27,211 nucleotides of DNA from IMG/VR virus record IMGVR_UViG_3300044533_001376, positions 1-27,211 of that record; one strand, given 5' to 3'. The stretch is from a virus. This document shows, piece after piece, positions 1-7,339 of this stretch (position 1 is its first letter; each line of letters starts with the position of its first letter). Under the pieces are notes generated by a model, which saw only the letters and a program-made list of their open reading frames with translations, was not told the origin of the DNA and ran no database searches. A program made the translations under genes and the position numbers.

Positions 1-59
1 GCATGACCGACGATATCTTTTGGTCAGCTGTCCGTCGTAGCAAAAATGGAAGGACATAA
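1..59 (+). CDS. 3' end of an upstream gene (partial)
   Basis: An open frame enters from the left edge and stops at TAA 57-59, which shares its last A with the ATG of the portal gene (TAATG coupling). About 19 codons are visible, ending in ...RRSKNGRT. Upstream of a portal gene the usual neighbour is the large terminase subunit, so this could be its C-terminus, but nothing visible proves that. An ATG at position 3 is in frame but need not be the start. Confidence 0.45.
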   Translation, partial: MTDDIFWSAVRRSKNGRT

Positions 60-2230
60 TGGCAGAAAGACAGTCACTCTTTGGCCGCATCCTTGGCGGC
101 GTTGGCATTAGCTTTGGCACATCCGATAAGGCCATGAGCACAGTCCCGGAGTACGACGATGCCCCCTATGCCCGGGGCGTTGCTGGCGTTACTCACCATG
201 CAAAGCGCAGCACCCAGCAGCTCCGTCGCTGGTCGCGCACAAACCCTTGGATTCGCGCCGCTATCAACCTTCGCCGCACCCAGGTCAGCCGCGCCAAGTG
301 GGACATTGTTGCCATTGACTCCGACAGCCCAGTAAATCCAAGGAAAGTCCAAGAAATTAAAGACCTTTTCCGCACGCCAAATGCAAAGATGGAATCGTTC
401 CGTTCGCTCATGGAGCCAATCATTGAGGACATTCTTGTGCTTGACCAGGGAGCTATTGAGGTGGTCCCAACCAAGGGTGGTCGAATCGGCTCGGGAAACC
501 GGCCAATTGCCGGCCTCTACGGAAAAGACTCTGCAAAGATTGTGTTTGACTCCGCTTGGGACGGCACTGACCTGGAAAGGCCTCGCTACTACGAGTTTGA
601 CCCCGACGGCCGAGAGGTTGCGCGCTACCTTAATCACGAGCTGATTGTCATTATCTCTAACCCGGTGACCTACACCCCACTTGGCCTTTCGCCACTTGAG
701 GTTTTGTCAGAAACTATTGAGTCAGACCTTGCTGCTGCCGCATATAACGCTAAGGCAGTCATGGCCGCAGCGCCTCCAGGCGTCCTTCACCTTGGAGAAG
801 GCGTGCGCGCCGACCAGGTTGATGCGTTCCGCGCATACTGGGACGCAGAGATCGCCGGTCGAAGCCAGATTGCTATTACCGGCGGTGGGAAGGGCATTCA
901 GTGGATGCCACTTGCCTCTTCTAACCGCGACATGCAGTTCATGGAGTGGCAGGTCTACCTTGCCCGAAAGATCTGTGCTGTCTTTGGCGTTCAGCCACAG
1001 GACATCGGCATTGGGTTTGACGTTAACCGCAGCAGCTCGGAAACGGGCGCAGCATTTACGCAGGATGTCGGCATTGCGCCTCTCCTGGACCTTATCGCCG
1101 AGTACCTTACCCGAGAAATTGTTTGGCGCTACGACAAAAACCTTCGCTTTGCCTACACCGACATGGGGCGACAGAGCCAGGGCGAAATGTCCGCATACTA
1201 CAAGTCGGCACTCGCCGGCCTCCCGTGGCTTCGCCTCAACGACGCGCTTCGTGAGCGCGGTCAAGATGGCGTTGGCGAACAGGGCGAACAAATCTGGATT
1301 CCAACCCCGCAGGGCTATATGCCAATGGATCTTTACATGAAGTACCTAAACAACCTTGTCTCCGGAGGACAGCCTGCTCCGGACGGAGGCACTCCGCCGA
1401 GCGCCAACCAGCCGCAAGGCGTGCCAACCCCGCCACAAGGCTCGGACGTGACCCCAGACAACACGCCTCCAAATGCTCCGCAGTCCCAGACTGCAAAAGC
1501 AGAGCACAATCCAATTATCGTGTGTGACATTGACGGAACCTTGACAACTAGCGACGGAAGCAATGAGCCAAATGAATCTGTTGTTGCGTATTTGCAGGAG
1601 AAGTCTGATACCCATCGCATCTTCATCCTTAGCGCACGATCAGCCAAGCGTCTTGAGGAAACCCAAGAGTGGCTGGAAGAAAACGATGTGCCACACGATG
1701 CGTTGTATCTCTCAGACTTCCCAGCTGGAGCTGGCCTTCAGTTTAAGAAGTACAAGATTTCTAAGATCCTTGAAGAGAGTGGCAATGTTACTGAGGCTAT
1801 CGAAAACGATGCTGAGGCTCGCAGTGCCTACAAGTCTGCTGGTGTTCAGAATGTCCACGGACCAGAAGAGGTCTCAAGCAAGTATGCAGCTGCTGACTAT
1901 TCCGGAATTAACCTCAATGTTCCTTCGTCGGTTCAAGCAGAGGCTAAGCGCGGCCTGAAATGGCGAGAAGAGTTTGGCCGTGGCGGGATTGGGCCGGGCC
2001 AGACTACTGCTCGCATGCTTATTGGAAATAAGATGACGATTGCTCGCGTCCGAAAGATGCGTGCGTTCTTGGCCCGACACGAGGTAGATAAGCAGGGTGA
2101 AGGATTTAACCCAGGCCAGACTGGCTATCCATCTGCCGGCAGGATTGCATGGGCTCTCTGGGGCGGAGATCCTGGCCAGTCGTGGTCTAACAAGATCATG
2201 CGGCAGGTTGAGTCCCGCGAAAAGCGATAA
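59..2230 (+). CDS. Phage portal protein fused to HAD-type phosphatase and a C-terminal prohead-associated domain
   Basis: This 723-residue protein is much longer than a usual portal (about 400-550). Residues 1 to about 430 read as a phage portal of the HK97/SPP1-like fold, the dodecameric ring through which DNA enters the capsid. A proline/glutamine-rich linker (about 435-480) follows. Residues 484-600 form a HAD phosphatase-like domain: motif I is CDIDGT with D490 and D492, motif II is FILSARS at 522-528, and a late acidic IENDAEAR segment fits motif IV. The last ~95 residues (EFGRGGIGPG, FLARHEVDK, SAGRIAWALWGGDPG) match a conserved domain usually seen at the ends of phage prohead proteases and other head proteins. 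The ribosome site GGAAGGA lies just before the ATG, and the start overlaps the previous stop. The role of the phosphatase domain is unknown. Confidence 0.85.
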   Translation: MAERQSLFGRILGGVGISFGTSDKAMSTVPEYDDAPYARGVAGVTHHAKRSTQQLRRWSRTNPWIRAAINLRRTQVSRAKWDIVAIDSDSPVNPRKVQEIKDLFRTPNAKMESFRSLMEPIIEDILVLDQGAIEVVPTKGGRIGSGNRPIAGLYGKDSAKIVFDSAWDGTDLERPRYYEFDPDGREVARYLNHELIVIISNPVTYTPLGLSPLEVLSETIESDLAAAAYNAKAVMAAAPPGVLHLGEGVRADQVDAFRAYWDAEIAGRSQIAITGGGKGIQWMPLASSNRDMQFMEWQVYLARKICAVFGVQPQDIGIGFDVNRSSSETGAAFTQDVGIAPLLDLIAEYLTREIVWRYDKNLRFAYTDMGRQSQGEMSAYYKSALAGLPWLRLNDALRERGQDGVGEQGEQIWIPTPQGYMPMDLYMKYLNNLVSGGQPAPDGGTPPSANQPQGVPTPPQGSDVTPDNTPPNAPQSQTAKAEHNPIIVCDIDGTLTTSDGSNEPNESVVAYLQEKSDTHRIFILSARSAKRLEETQEWLEENDVPHDALYLSDFPAGAGLQFKKYKISKILEESGNVTEAIENDAEARSAYKSAGVQNVHGPEEVSSKYAAADYSGINLNVPSSVQAEAKRGLKWREEFGRGGIGPGQTTARMLIGNKMTIARVRKMRAFLARHEVDKQGEGFNPGQTGYPSAGRIAWALWGGDPGQSWSNKIMRQVESREKR

Positions 2231-2385
2231 TGGCTGAGAAGCTATACCATCAGCAGCCGTGCTTTTGCATCCCTTGTCGTGTAATTCGCAATCAGCCGAA
2301 ATCAAAGCAACCTGCGTCTGATACTATTGCTGATGATGAGACCCCTAACAAAAAGCCAAAGGGAAAGCGCGGCAAGAAAGCTTAG
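2230..2385 (+). CDS. Small lysine-rich protein with a cysteine triad
   Basis: This 51-codon frame starts on the last A of the portal stop (TAATG), the same coupling used elsewhere in this arm. The product starts MAEKLYHQQPCFCIPCRV and ends in a strongly basic GKRGKKA tail. The CxCxxC cluster could bind a metal, and the basic tail could bind nucleic acid, but the family is not recognised. Its 3' end overlaps the start of the methyltransferase gene in another frame. The coupling and composition support a real gene; the short length limits certainty. Confidence 0.5.
   Translation: MAEKLYHQQPCFCIPCRVIRNQPKSKQPASDTIADDETPNKKPKGKRGKKA
2319..2327 (+). promoter_or_regulatory. Extended -10 promoter of the methyltransferase (leaderless)
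   Basis: TG-A-TACTAT is an extended -10 element whose last base lies 5 bases before ATG 2333, so the predicted transcription start falls on or next to the start codon. The same layout precedes both HNH genes. No clear -35 box is visible, as expected for extended -10 promoters. Confidence 0.5.
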
Positions 2386-3475
2386 CCACTTCTCCACGTT
2401 TAGTGGGGTTGGCGGCATTGACCTCGGGCTTGAGTCCGCCGGTTGGCACACTGTCGCCTTCTGTGAAAATGCACCGTACCAATCGGCCATTCTTGCGCGT
2501 CAATGGCCGAACATCCCAAATTTCGGAGATATCACAACTATTAGCACGGATAAAACCGGCGAGCCATGGCAATCTGCTACGCTTTGGTCAGCAGGGTTTC
2601 CTTGCCAAGATTTGAGTAGCGCAGGAAAGCGAAAGGGGTTTAGCGGTGAGCGATCAGTCCTTGCCTTCAGCTTCCTCAACCTTGTCGAAGCGTTCTCGCC
2701 AGAATGGGTCCTCCTTGAAAACGTCCCCGGACTCCTCACCTCAAACGGCGGAAGAGACATGGGCCGGCTCGTCCAGGAAATGGATGAGCTCGGGTATGGC
2801 GTGGCGTGGCGAACTGTGGATGCATCGAGCTTCGGAAGCTGTCAACTGCATGGGGGAAGGCGCCCAGTGCCCCAGCCGCGCCGTCGAGTTTTCCTTCTCG
2901 GACATCGTGGAACCAGTCGTGCCGGCGAGGTTCTTCTTGACACCAGAGGAAGCAACGAATTACCTTGGGCGTTCGGTCACAACGTCAGCCAGTGGCACGA
3001 AAATAGGTTTTACGCCGGACCTCCACCAGATGATTCTGGACACTATCAACCAGCAGCGCTTGACTTTGCGAAGATTGACTACAGTAGAGATGGAGCGCCT
3101 GATGGGGTGGCCGGACGGGCACACGCTAGTCCCAGGATTCCGACGTCTGCACGTCAAAACCACCAGCTCGTAACAACACCCAACTCAGAGGACGGCCCTA
3201 TCCGGATGTTCCGCAAGAACGAGCGAAACCAGAAGTCCGGATTCTTTGAGGCATGGACAGAGGATGGCCGGTTCAGCACCCTGACAGCATTTGCCTCCTC
3301 GGGCGTCTTCGGGCAGCACCTTCTCACTGGCGGCGCCTCTATTGAGCACCCCCTGTTGGACCGGGCCAACGAGTCAACAAGAGCCGACGCCTGCGGCAAC
3401 GGCGTAGTCAGTCAAGTCGCGGAATGGATTGGGCTACGGATCGCAGAAAACATGCGCTTGCACGGAGAACTCTGA
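2333..3475 (+). CDS. C5-cytosine DNA methyltransferase
   Basis: Dcm-type methyltransferase of about 380 residues, transferring methyl from S-adenosylmethionine to cytosine C5 in DNA. Motif I is FSGVGGIDLGL, motif IV is GFPCQDLSSAGKRKGF with the catalytic Cys, motif VI is ENVPGLL, motif VIII is QPRRRVFLLG (bases 2873-2902), and motif X is ACGNGVVSQVAEWIG near the C-terminus. The motif IX region expected between VIII and X is missing from this frame: it is encoded in the overlapping +1 frame (next entry). ATG 2333 is preferred because the extended -10 lies just upstream; TTG 2327 and ATG 2336 are alternatives. There is no cognate restriction enzyme nearby, so it is probably an orphan enzyme protecting phage DNA. 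Activity of this frame alone is uncertain. Confidence 0.85.
   Translation: MMRPLTKSQRESAARKLSHFSTFSGVGGIDLGLESAGWHTVAFCENAPYQSAILARQWPNIPNFGDITTISTDKTGEPWQSATLWSAGFPCQDLSSAGKRKGFSGERSVLAFSFLNLVEAFSPEWVLLENVPGLLTSNGGRDMGRLVQEMDELGYGVAWRTVDASSFGSCQLHGGRRPVPQPRRRVFLLGHRGTSRAGEVLLDTRGSNELPWAFGHNVSQWHENRFYAGPPPDDSGHYQPAALDFAKIDYSRDGAPDGVAGRAHASPRIPTSARQNHQLVTTPNSEDGPIRMFRKNERNQKSGFFEAWTEDGRFSTLTAFASSGVFGQHLLTGGASIEHPLLDRANESTRADACGNGVVSQVAEWIGLRIAENMRLHGEL
2646..3173 (+). CDS. Overlapping +1-frame ORF carrying methyltransferase motif IX
   Basis: A 175-codon frame lies wholly inside the methyltransferase gene, one frame further on (GTG 2646, preceded by AAAGGGG). Its second half looks strongly protein-like: FSFSDIVEP, then PARFFLTPEEATNYLGR, then RRLTTVEMERLMGWPDGHT at 3069-3125. 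The last segment is the standard RRLTPxExxRLQGFPDGxT motif of C5-methyltransferases. In a normal enzyme it sits between motifs VIII and X of the same chain, whereas here those motifs are in the other frame. It may be a separately translated accessory protein, the product of +1 frameshifting, or the remnant of compensating indels or a sequencing error. The first half may be only the shadow of the main frame. Confidence 0.5.
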   Translation: MSDQSLPSASSTLSKRSRQNGSSLKTSPDSSPQTAEETWAGSSRKWMSSGMAWRGELWMHRASEAVNCMGEGAQCPSRAVEFSFSDIVEPVVPARFFLTPEEATNYLGRSVTTSASGTKIGFTPDLHQMILDTINQQRLTLRRLTTVEMERLMGWPDGHTLVPGFRRLHVKTTSS

Positions 3476-3477
3476 TA

Positions 3478-3486
3478 TGATACGCT
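3478..3486 (+). promoter_or_regulatory. Extended -10 promoter of HNH gene (leaderless)
   Basis: TG-A-TACGCT ends 6 bases before ATG 3493, so the predicted mRNA starts at the start codon. No Shine-Dalgarno sequence is present before this ATG, which agrees with leaderless translation. Confidence 0.5.
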
Positions 3487-3492
3487 TCTGGT

Positions 3493-3801
3493 ATGCCTCA
3501 TAAAGACCCGGTAACCCCGGAACTCCGTTACGCAGTCATGAAGCGCGACCACACTTGTGTGGGGGCGAAAATTGGCATGGGCGGAGCTTGTGGCAGCCAG
3601 TTTGGTCCCGGCGAAGGAATCATCTGGGAGCTGGATCACGTTGACAATGCCGGACTTGGGAAGCGAGGCCCAAGCACCATGGAGAACCTTGTCTTGCTTT
3701 GTGGGTATCACCACAGGGTAAAGACCGAGTCGACCAAGAAGTGGCGACCAGTACTAAGGGAGTACCTTGATGAAAAATCCAAACATGCAGTACCCAGGTG
3801 A
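3493..3801 (+). CDS. HNH endonuclease
   Basis: This 102-residue protein has the HNH core LDHVDNAGLGKRGPSTMENL followed by LLCGYHHRVKTE. It holds the metal-binding and catalytic histidines of the beta-beta-alpha-metal fold, with extra cysteines (TCVGAKIG..ACG) upstream. HNH proteins nick or cut DNA. In phages they act in homing or, when encoded near terminase and portal, in packaging. Either fits here because the gene lies just downstream of the portal and methyltransferase. It has its own extended -10 promoter and no ribosome site. Its 3' end overlaps the next gene by 32 bases. Confidence 0.85.
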   Translation: MPHKDPVTPELRYAVMKRDHTCVGAKIGMGGACGSQFGPGEGIIWELDHVDNAGLGKRGPSTMENLVLLCGYHHRVKTESTKKWRPVLREYLDEKSKHAVPR

Positions 3802-4015
3802 CCTTGGGTGCTCGTACGAGAATTGCCCGAATAAGCACGACATTCGCGTCAAGCGCGGCAACCTGATGCCCCTGGGGGAGATGCAATCGTTTGCCGCCGG
3901 AACGGTGGTACACAGGGCCTGTATGGAGCGAATCCTCCGCAGCGGTGGCGGGCCACTTGACAGTGCGGCAGAAATTTCAGATAATACGGAAGTAGCAGAG
4001 CAGGAGGGGCTATGA
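3770..4015 (+). CDS. Hypothetical protein
   Basis: An 81-residue protein. ATG 3770 is chosen because AAGGGAG lies 7 bases upstream; TTG 3767 is also in frame. It has cysteines at CSYENCPNKH and one more in RACMER, which could form a small zinc site, and a polar acidic C-terminus. The gene overlaps the HNH gene before it and shares an ATGA overlap with the next gene, so the three are translated as a coupled series. The family is not recognised. Confidence 0.65.
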   Translation: MKNPNMQYPGDLGCSYENCPNKHDIRVKRGNLMPLGEMQSFAAGTVVHRACMERILRSGGGPLDSAAEISDNTEVAEQEGL

Positions 4016-4299
4016 CAGAGCAGGTTAATTGGAATATCGACGATATGCGCATTGGCGTAGACGCTGTTGCTGCTGCGATCCCCGTGATGGCCCAGTCGAT
4101 TAATGGCCTTCAGGACCGCAACGCTATGGCACCATGGGTGTACCAGTCGGTATCAGCGGAACTGCGAAATGGCAGCTGCGCAGCAATGGAGCCAGAGCGC
4201 TGGTGGCAGGTTGCCGACGGAATTCAGATGGCAGTTGATTACTGGATTGATCACGGAACAACGTATTCATTTGACGGAGAATTGGAGACCAATGAGTAA
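4012..4299 (+). CDS. Hypothetical protein
   Basis: A 95-residue acidic protein with no recognised domain. It starts at ATG 4012, overlapping the preceding stop by four bases, and has GAGCAGGAGGGG just upstream as a strong ribosome site. Tryptophan-rich stretches (PWVYQSV, ERWWQVADGIQ) suggest a folded helical protein. It overlaps the following regulator gene by eight bases. The position between a nuclease and a regulator, ahead of the recombination genes, gives no firm clue to function. Confidence 0.65.
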   Translation: MTEQVNWNIDDMRIGVDAVAAAIPVMAQSINGLQDRNAMAPWVYQSVSAELRNGSCAAMEPERWWQVADGIQMAVDYWIDHGTTYSFDGELETNE

Positions 4300-4540
4300 G
4301 CAGAGCGGGGCAGAGCACAAGGAGCTGCGAGTAGAGCAGCGCCAGAAGAATGCCAAGGTGTGGCAGTTGATTAAGGAGTCCGGGGTGAAGCGACGATGGG
4401 TCGCCATGCATCTTGGTGTATCCTATGGGTATCTGAACCAGGTCCAGTATGGACATGCGCCGATGACGGCGGAGATGCGACGACGACTGTCGGAGTATCT
4501 TGGTCTTAGTGAAGCCGAGCTTTTTAGCTCGGAGAAGTGA
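4292..4540 (+). CDS. Cro/C1-type helix-turn-helix regulator
   Basis: This 82-residue protein starts at ATG 4292, inside the end of the previous gene. Its central part, VKRRWVAMHLGVSYGYLNQV followed by RRRLSEYLGLSEAELF, has the spacing and hydrophobic pattern of a Cro/C1 (XRE) DNA-binding domain: a recognition helix around SYGYLNQV and a final helix typical of the fold. The N-terminus is basic and polar. Phage proteins of this size usually repress promoters as dimers. No obvious operator pair is visible next to it. It lies just ahead of the recombination genes and could control them. Confidence 0.7.
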   Translation: MSKQSGAEHKELRVEQRQKNAKVWQLIKESGVKRRWVAMHLGVSYGYLNQVQYGHAPMTAEMRRRLSEYLGLSEAELFSSEK

Positions 4541-4548
4541 GGTTAGGA

Positions 4549-5148
4549 ATGGTATACGACAATGCACCGAAGAAGAAGTTTGCAGAGGATTACATCGATG
4601 TAGCGGAGCGTCTCCGCGCTTGGTACGAAGCGTACCCAAATGCCCGGATCGAAACGGAAATCGTTTCCCTGAGCGACAAGAACGTTGTCGTCAAGGCGTG
4701 GGCATATCGCGGCGAAGTTGCCGATGAGAAGCCAGCCGGAACGGGCCACGCATCTATGGCAATCCCGGGCAGCACGCCCTACACCCGTGGCTCAGAGCTT
4801 GAGAACACCGAAACGTCGGCAGTTGGCCGCGCACTTGTCATGGCCGGCCTTCCGTCCAAGAAGGTAGCGTCGGGCGACGAGATCCGTTCTAAGGCTGGCG
4901 CTGTTAAGCCTTCACCGGTGGTGCAGGAGAAGCAGAAGTCAGACGATGCAAAGATCCTTCTTGCAGCGCAAGATGCGTTTGGCGATGATCCCGCGCTGAT
5001 TGATTGGCGCGATTCCATCAACGGCTCCGTAACCGGTGCCGACCTTACCGCTGTCGCCCAGCAGATCGCCGCATCAAACCTTGACGCCGACAAGAAGCGC
5101 TGGCTTGGCCAGTACTACACTGCGCGCAAGGCCGAGCTCGGCGCCTAA
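4549..5148 (+). CDS. Putative single-strand annealing/recombination protein (ERF-like)
   Basis: A 199-residue protein. ATG 4549 is favoured over GTG 4537 because GAGG sits seven bases before it. The segment from about residue 85, ENTETSAVGRALVMAGL, resembles the ETSAVGRAL signature of phage proteins related to ERF/Rad52-like single-strand annealing proteins, and PGSTPYTRGSELEN before it is also typical. The C-terminal third is a variable linker plus a helical tail. A RecB-type exonuclease starts on its stop codon (TAATG), the normal partner arrangement of annealing protein plus exonuclease. Family assignment rests on motif memory and context, so the exact family is uncertain. Confidence 0.6.
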   Translation: MVYDNAPKKKFAEDYIDVAERLRAWYEAYPNARIETEIVSLSDKNVVVKAWAYRGEVADEKPAGTGHASMAIPGSTPYTRGSELENTETSAVGRALVMAGLPSKKVASGDEIRSKAGAVKPSPVVQEKQKSDDAKILLAAQDAFGDDPALIDWRDSINGSVTGADLTAVAQQIAASNLDADKKRWLGQYYTARKAELGA

Positions 5149-6008
5149 TGCGCGAACACGTCAGCATCAGCGAGATCCGCGAATTCCAGGCCTGCCCTCT
5201 TAGGTGGTGGTACCGCTACGAGAATGGCCTCTGGACCGAAAAGACGAGCTCGTTCTTCGCGCTCGGAACTGCGGTGCACGCAGGTCTCGCTAACTGGTAT
5301 GAGCCGCTCAACGGCGGCAAGAAGACCGGCGACCTTACCATGCCAATCAAGCTCTACCGTGCTGCGTTTGCAGACGAGTCAGAAAAGGTTAACTGGACTA
5401 ACGAGTCCGACAAGGACCCAATTAGCCAGAGCGCCTTGGGCGAAGAGATGTTGAAGGCCGCGATCTTTGAAGGCGACGATTGGACTGCTAAGGCAGTAGA
5501 GCGCACCTTTATGGCCGACATTGCACACAGCCGGTTGGGAAAGCTTCCAATCAAGCTGAAGTCCGTGTTGGACATGGTGACCAATACCAACGACGTCGTT
5601 GAACATAAGACCGCTACACGGAAGTGGGAAGAGGGCCGAGAGCATGGCGACATTCAGGCGACTGCCTATGTGTCTGTTGTGCGCCAGAACTACGACCACG
5701 ACCCGAAGGTGACGTTTAACATCGTTAGCAAGCACTCGAAGGGTCCAAACGTGGAGCGCCGCACTACCACCCGAACGCAAGACGATATCGACCGCCTGTA
5801 TATCACGGTCCGAGCGATGTTGGATGCGAAGGAGAAGGGTGCAATCTATCCAAACCCAACCGCGTTCGTGCATGCGACGTGTGAGTTCAGGAAGTTGTGT
5901 GACAAGTGGGAAGCTCATCCTCAACCGCTACCAGCAACAGCATCTGGGATGCTTACGGTGCTGCCATCCATCCGCCAGTCGTCGCTGACGAAGATTTACG
6001 GCGAGTGA
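5148..6008 (+). CDS. PD-(D/E)XK exonuclease, RecB/Cas4-like
   Basis: This 286-residue nuclease has the core of the RecB/Cas4 family: D142 in LKSVLDMV, the E152-H-K154 motif in VVEHKTATR, and the Q170-ATAY motif. A cysteine near the N-terminus (CPLRWWYRY, C16) and C245 and C251 near the C-terminus resemble the split cysteines that hold an iron-sulfur cluster in Cas4/AddB nucleases. Only three of the usual four are evident. Such enzymes resect DNA ends and supply single strands to the annealing protein encoded just upstream, to which this gene is coupled by TAATG. Its 3' end overlaps the next gene by about 100 bases. Confidence 0.82.
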   Translation: MREHVSISEIREFQACPLRWWYRYENGLWTEKTSSFFALGTAVHAGLANWYEPLNGGKKTGDLTMPIKLYRAAFADESEKVNWTNESDKDPISQSALGEEMLKAAIFEGDDWTAKAVERTFMADIAHSRLGKLPIKLKSVLDMVTNTNDVVEHKTATRKWEEGREHGDIQATAYVSVVRQNYDHDPKVTFNIVSKHSKGPNVERRTTTRTQDDIDRLYITVRAMLDAKEKGAIYPNPTAFVHATCEFRKLCDKWEAHPQPLPATASGMLTVLPSIRQSSLTKIYGE

Positions 6009-6313
6009 ACGATCTCGTTTGGTGGCGCAAGGAGATTGAATCGGCGCCAAACAAGCAGGGTCGCATGGGCGACTTCTATCAGGCGATGACCGGCAAGAAG
6101 CTTAAGCGCTCCGAGTACGGTCGAATCTTCAAGTTGATGCAATCGTTCCCGGGCGGCATCCCGGGGCTCATGTCGGCGATCTGTGAGGCGGCAATCCGCG
6201 ATTTGGACGGTGACCCGCTCGCCTACGTGAAAAAGCTCGCAGATAGTCCGCGCTGGAAGGCTCCGGTAGCGGGAAGGAAGAAGGAGAACTACGATGGGAT
6301 TATCCAAGATTGA
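5906..6313 (+). CDS. Possible replication organiser / helicase-loader partner
   Basis: A 135-residue frame starting at GTG 5906; the ribosome site AGGAAG is 11 bases upstream, so a later start is possible. It overlaps the exonuclease end. Helical segments (DLVWWRKEIES, DFYQAMTGKKLKRSEYGRIF, AICEAAIRDLDGDPLAYVKK) suggest a small all-helical protein. It directly precedes and overlaps a DnaC-type helicase loader, the position taken in many phages by a DnaD-like or O-like replication initiator. That is context only; there is no firm motif. Confidence 0.55.
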   Translation: MGSSSSTATSNSIWDAYGAAIHPPVVADEDLRRVNDLVWWRKEIESAPNKQGRMGDFYQAMTGKKLKRSEYGRIFKLMQSFPGGIPGLMSAICEAAIRDLDGDPLAYVKKLADSPRWKAPVAGRKKENYDGIIQD

Positions 6314-6965
6314 CCCAAACGTTGATTTTGCGTACATCATGACCCCAGAAGGGGCAGTGATGCGCCGCCAGGACGAGCCACCGACGTCAGATGTCGCTAA
6401 TGCGCGCATTGAGAAGGCTGGCGTGTCAAAGCGGTACATGAATGCGTCGTTTAGCGGCCTGAAGGAGCTCCCAGAGGCCAAGACGGCTGTGAAAGTCGCC
6501 AAGGATTGGGCAGAAGCGCCACTTACCGACCGTGGATTCTTTTTTGTCGGTACTCCGGGGGTCGGAAAGACCTATTTGGCGGTTGCAGCCCTTCGGCACA
6601 AGATTGAAAACGGGTTATTGAACGCTCGATTCATCAATGTGCCGCTGTTTTTGGATGCAGTGCGGTCAAGCTTCAAGTTTTCGGACGATTCGGTGCAGTC
6701 AGACTTCCAATTTATCTGCGACCGGGCCTCTGTTGTCGTTTTGGATGACTTTGGCAAGGAGCGTGCGACCGATTGGGCGACGGAACGGCTCTATGTGATC
6801 GTTGAGAGCCGCTATTCGTCGATGCTCCCAACGATTGTGACGTCAAATCGCACGCTGGACGAGCTGAATGACCTTGGATACGGTGCAACTGTGTCACGAT
6901 TGACCGAAATGTGCACTGTTGTCAAGGTTGGCGGGTCCGATTTGCGACCAAAGCTGCGTTCGTAA
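6294..6965 (+). CDS. DnaC/IstB-like helicase loader (AAA+ ATPase)
   Basis: A 223-residue AAA+ ATPase. The Walker A motif is GTPGVGKT (residues 86-93), Walker B is VVVLDDFGKE (D151, D152), sensor 1 is TIVTSNRT, and a late conserved arginine lies in TVSRLTEM. This is the DnaC/IstB group, which loads the replicative helicase on DNA. IstB partners of IS21 transposases look alike, but there is no transposase here and the neighbours are replication genes, so helicase loading is the better call. AAGGAG lies seven bases before ATG 6294. The stop overlaps the RusA start by one base. Confidence 0.88.
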   Translation: MGLSKIDPNVDFAYIMTPEGAVMRRQDEPPTSDVANARIEKAGVSKRYMNASFSGLKELPEAKTAVKVAKDWAEAPLTDRGFFFVGTPGVGKTYLAVAALRHKIENGLLNARFINVPLFLDAVRSSFKFSDDSVQSDFQFICDRASVVVLDDFGKERATDWATERLYVIVESRYSSMLPTIVTSNRTLDELNDLGYGATVSRLTEMCTVVKVGGSDLRPKLRS

Positions 6966-7339
6966 TGTCCGACGCGCTTGAAATTACGCTATACGGCCGG
7001 CCACCAAGCTGGAACTCAGCGTATCGGGCGCGAAAATCGTACATCTACATGACCAGGGAAGCAAAAGACTGGAAAAAGTCAACAACGACACTGACAAAAG
7101 TCGCGGTGCACGACCAGCAGTGGTCCTGCAAACCTGATACAATGCTTGTGGTTGACGTGTGGATCTACGTGAAGCGGACAATTGACGCGGACAACATCCT
7201 AAAACTGACGCTCGACGCGGTTGCCGGCGGTTTAGGAGTTAATGATGCAAGGTTCCTACCGAGAGTGTGGGAGCTTAAGAAGAAGTGCGACGAAGAAAAA
7301 GTCGTATTGAAGATTAGTGAGGTAGAAAGCAATGATTAA
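6965..7339 (+). CDS. rusA: RusA-family Holliday junction resolvase
   Basis: A 124-residue protein with the RusA signature: YGRPPSWN near the N-terminus, D74-A-D76-N followed by ILKLTLDAVAGGLGVND with D94. These acidic residues correspond to the catalytic metal-binding aspartates of RusA. The enzyme cuts four-way DNA junctions made during recombination or replication and so resolves branched phage DNA before packaging. It starts at ATG 6965 on the last base of the loader's stop and overlaps the SSB start by eight bases, inside one recombination/replication operon. Confidence 0.88.
   Translation: MSDALEITLYGRPPSWNSAYRARKSYIYMTREAKDWKKSTTTLTKVAVHDQQWSCKPDTMLVVDVWIYVKRTIDADNILKLTLDAVAGGLGVNDARFLPRVWELKKKCDEEKVVLKISEVESND

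Noticed and set aside
6294-6965. IstB of an IS21-type insertion sequence
   Set aside because: There is no transposase, terminal repeat or target duplication, and the gene is embedded and coupled in a replication/recombination operon.
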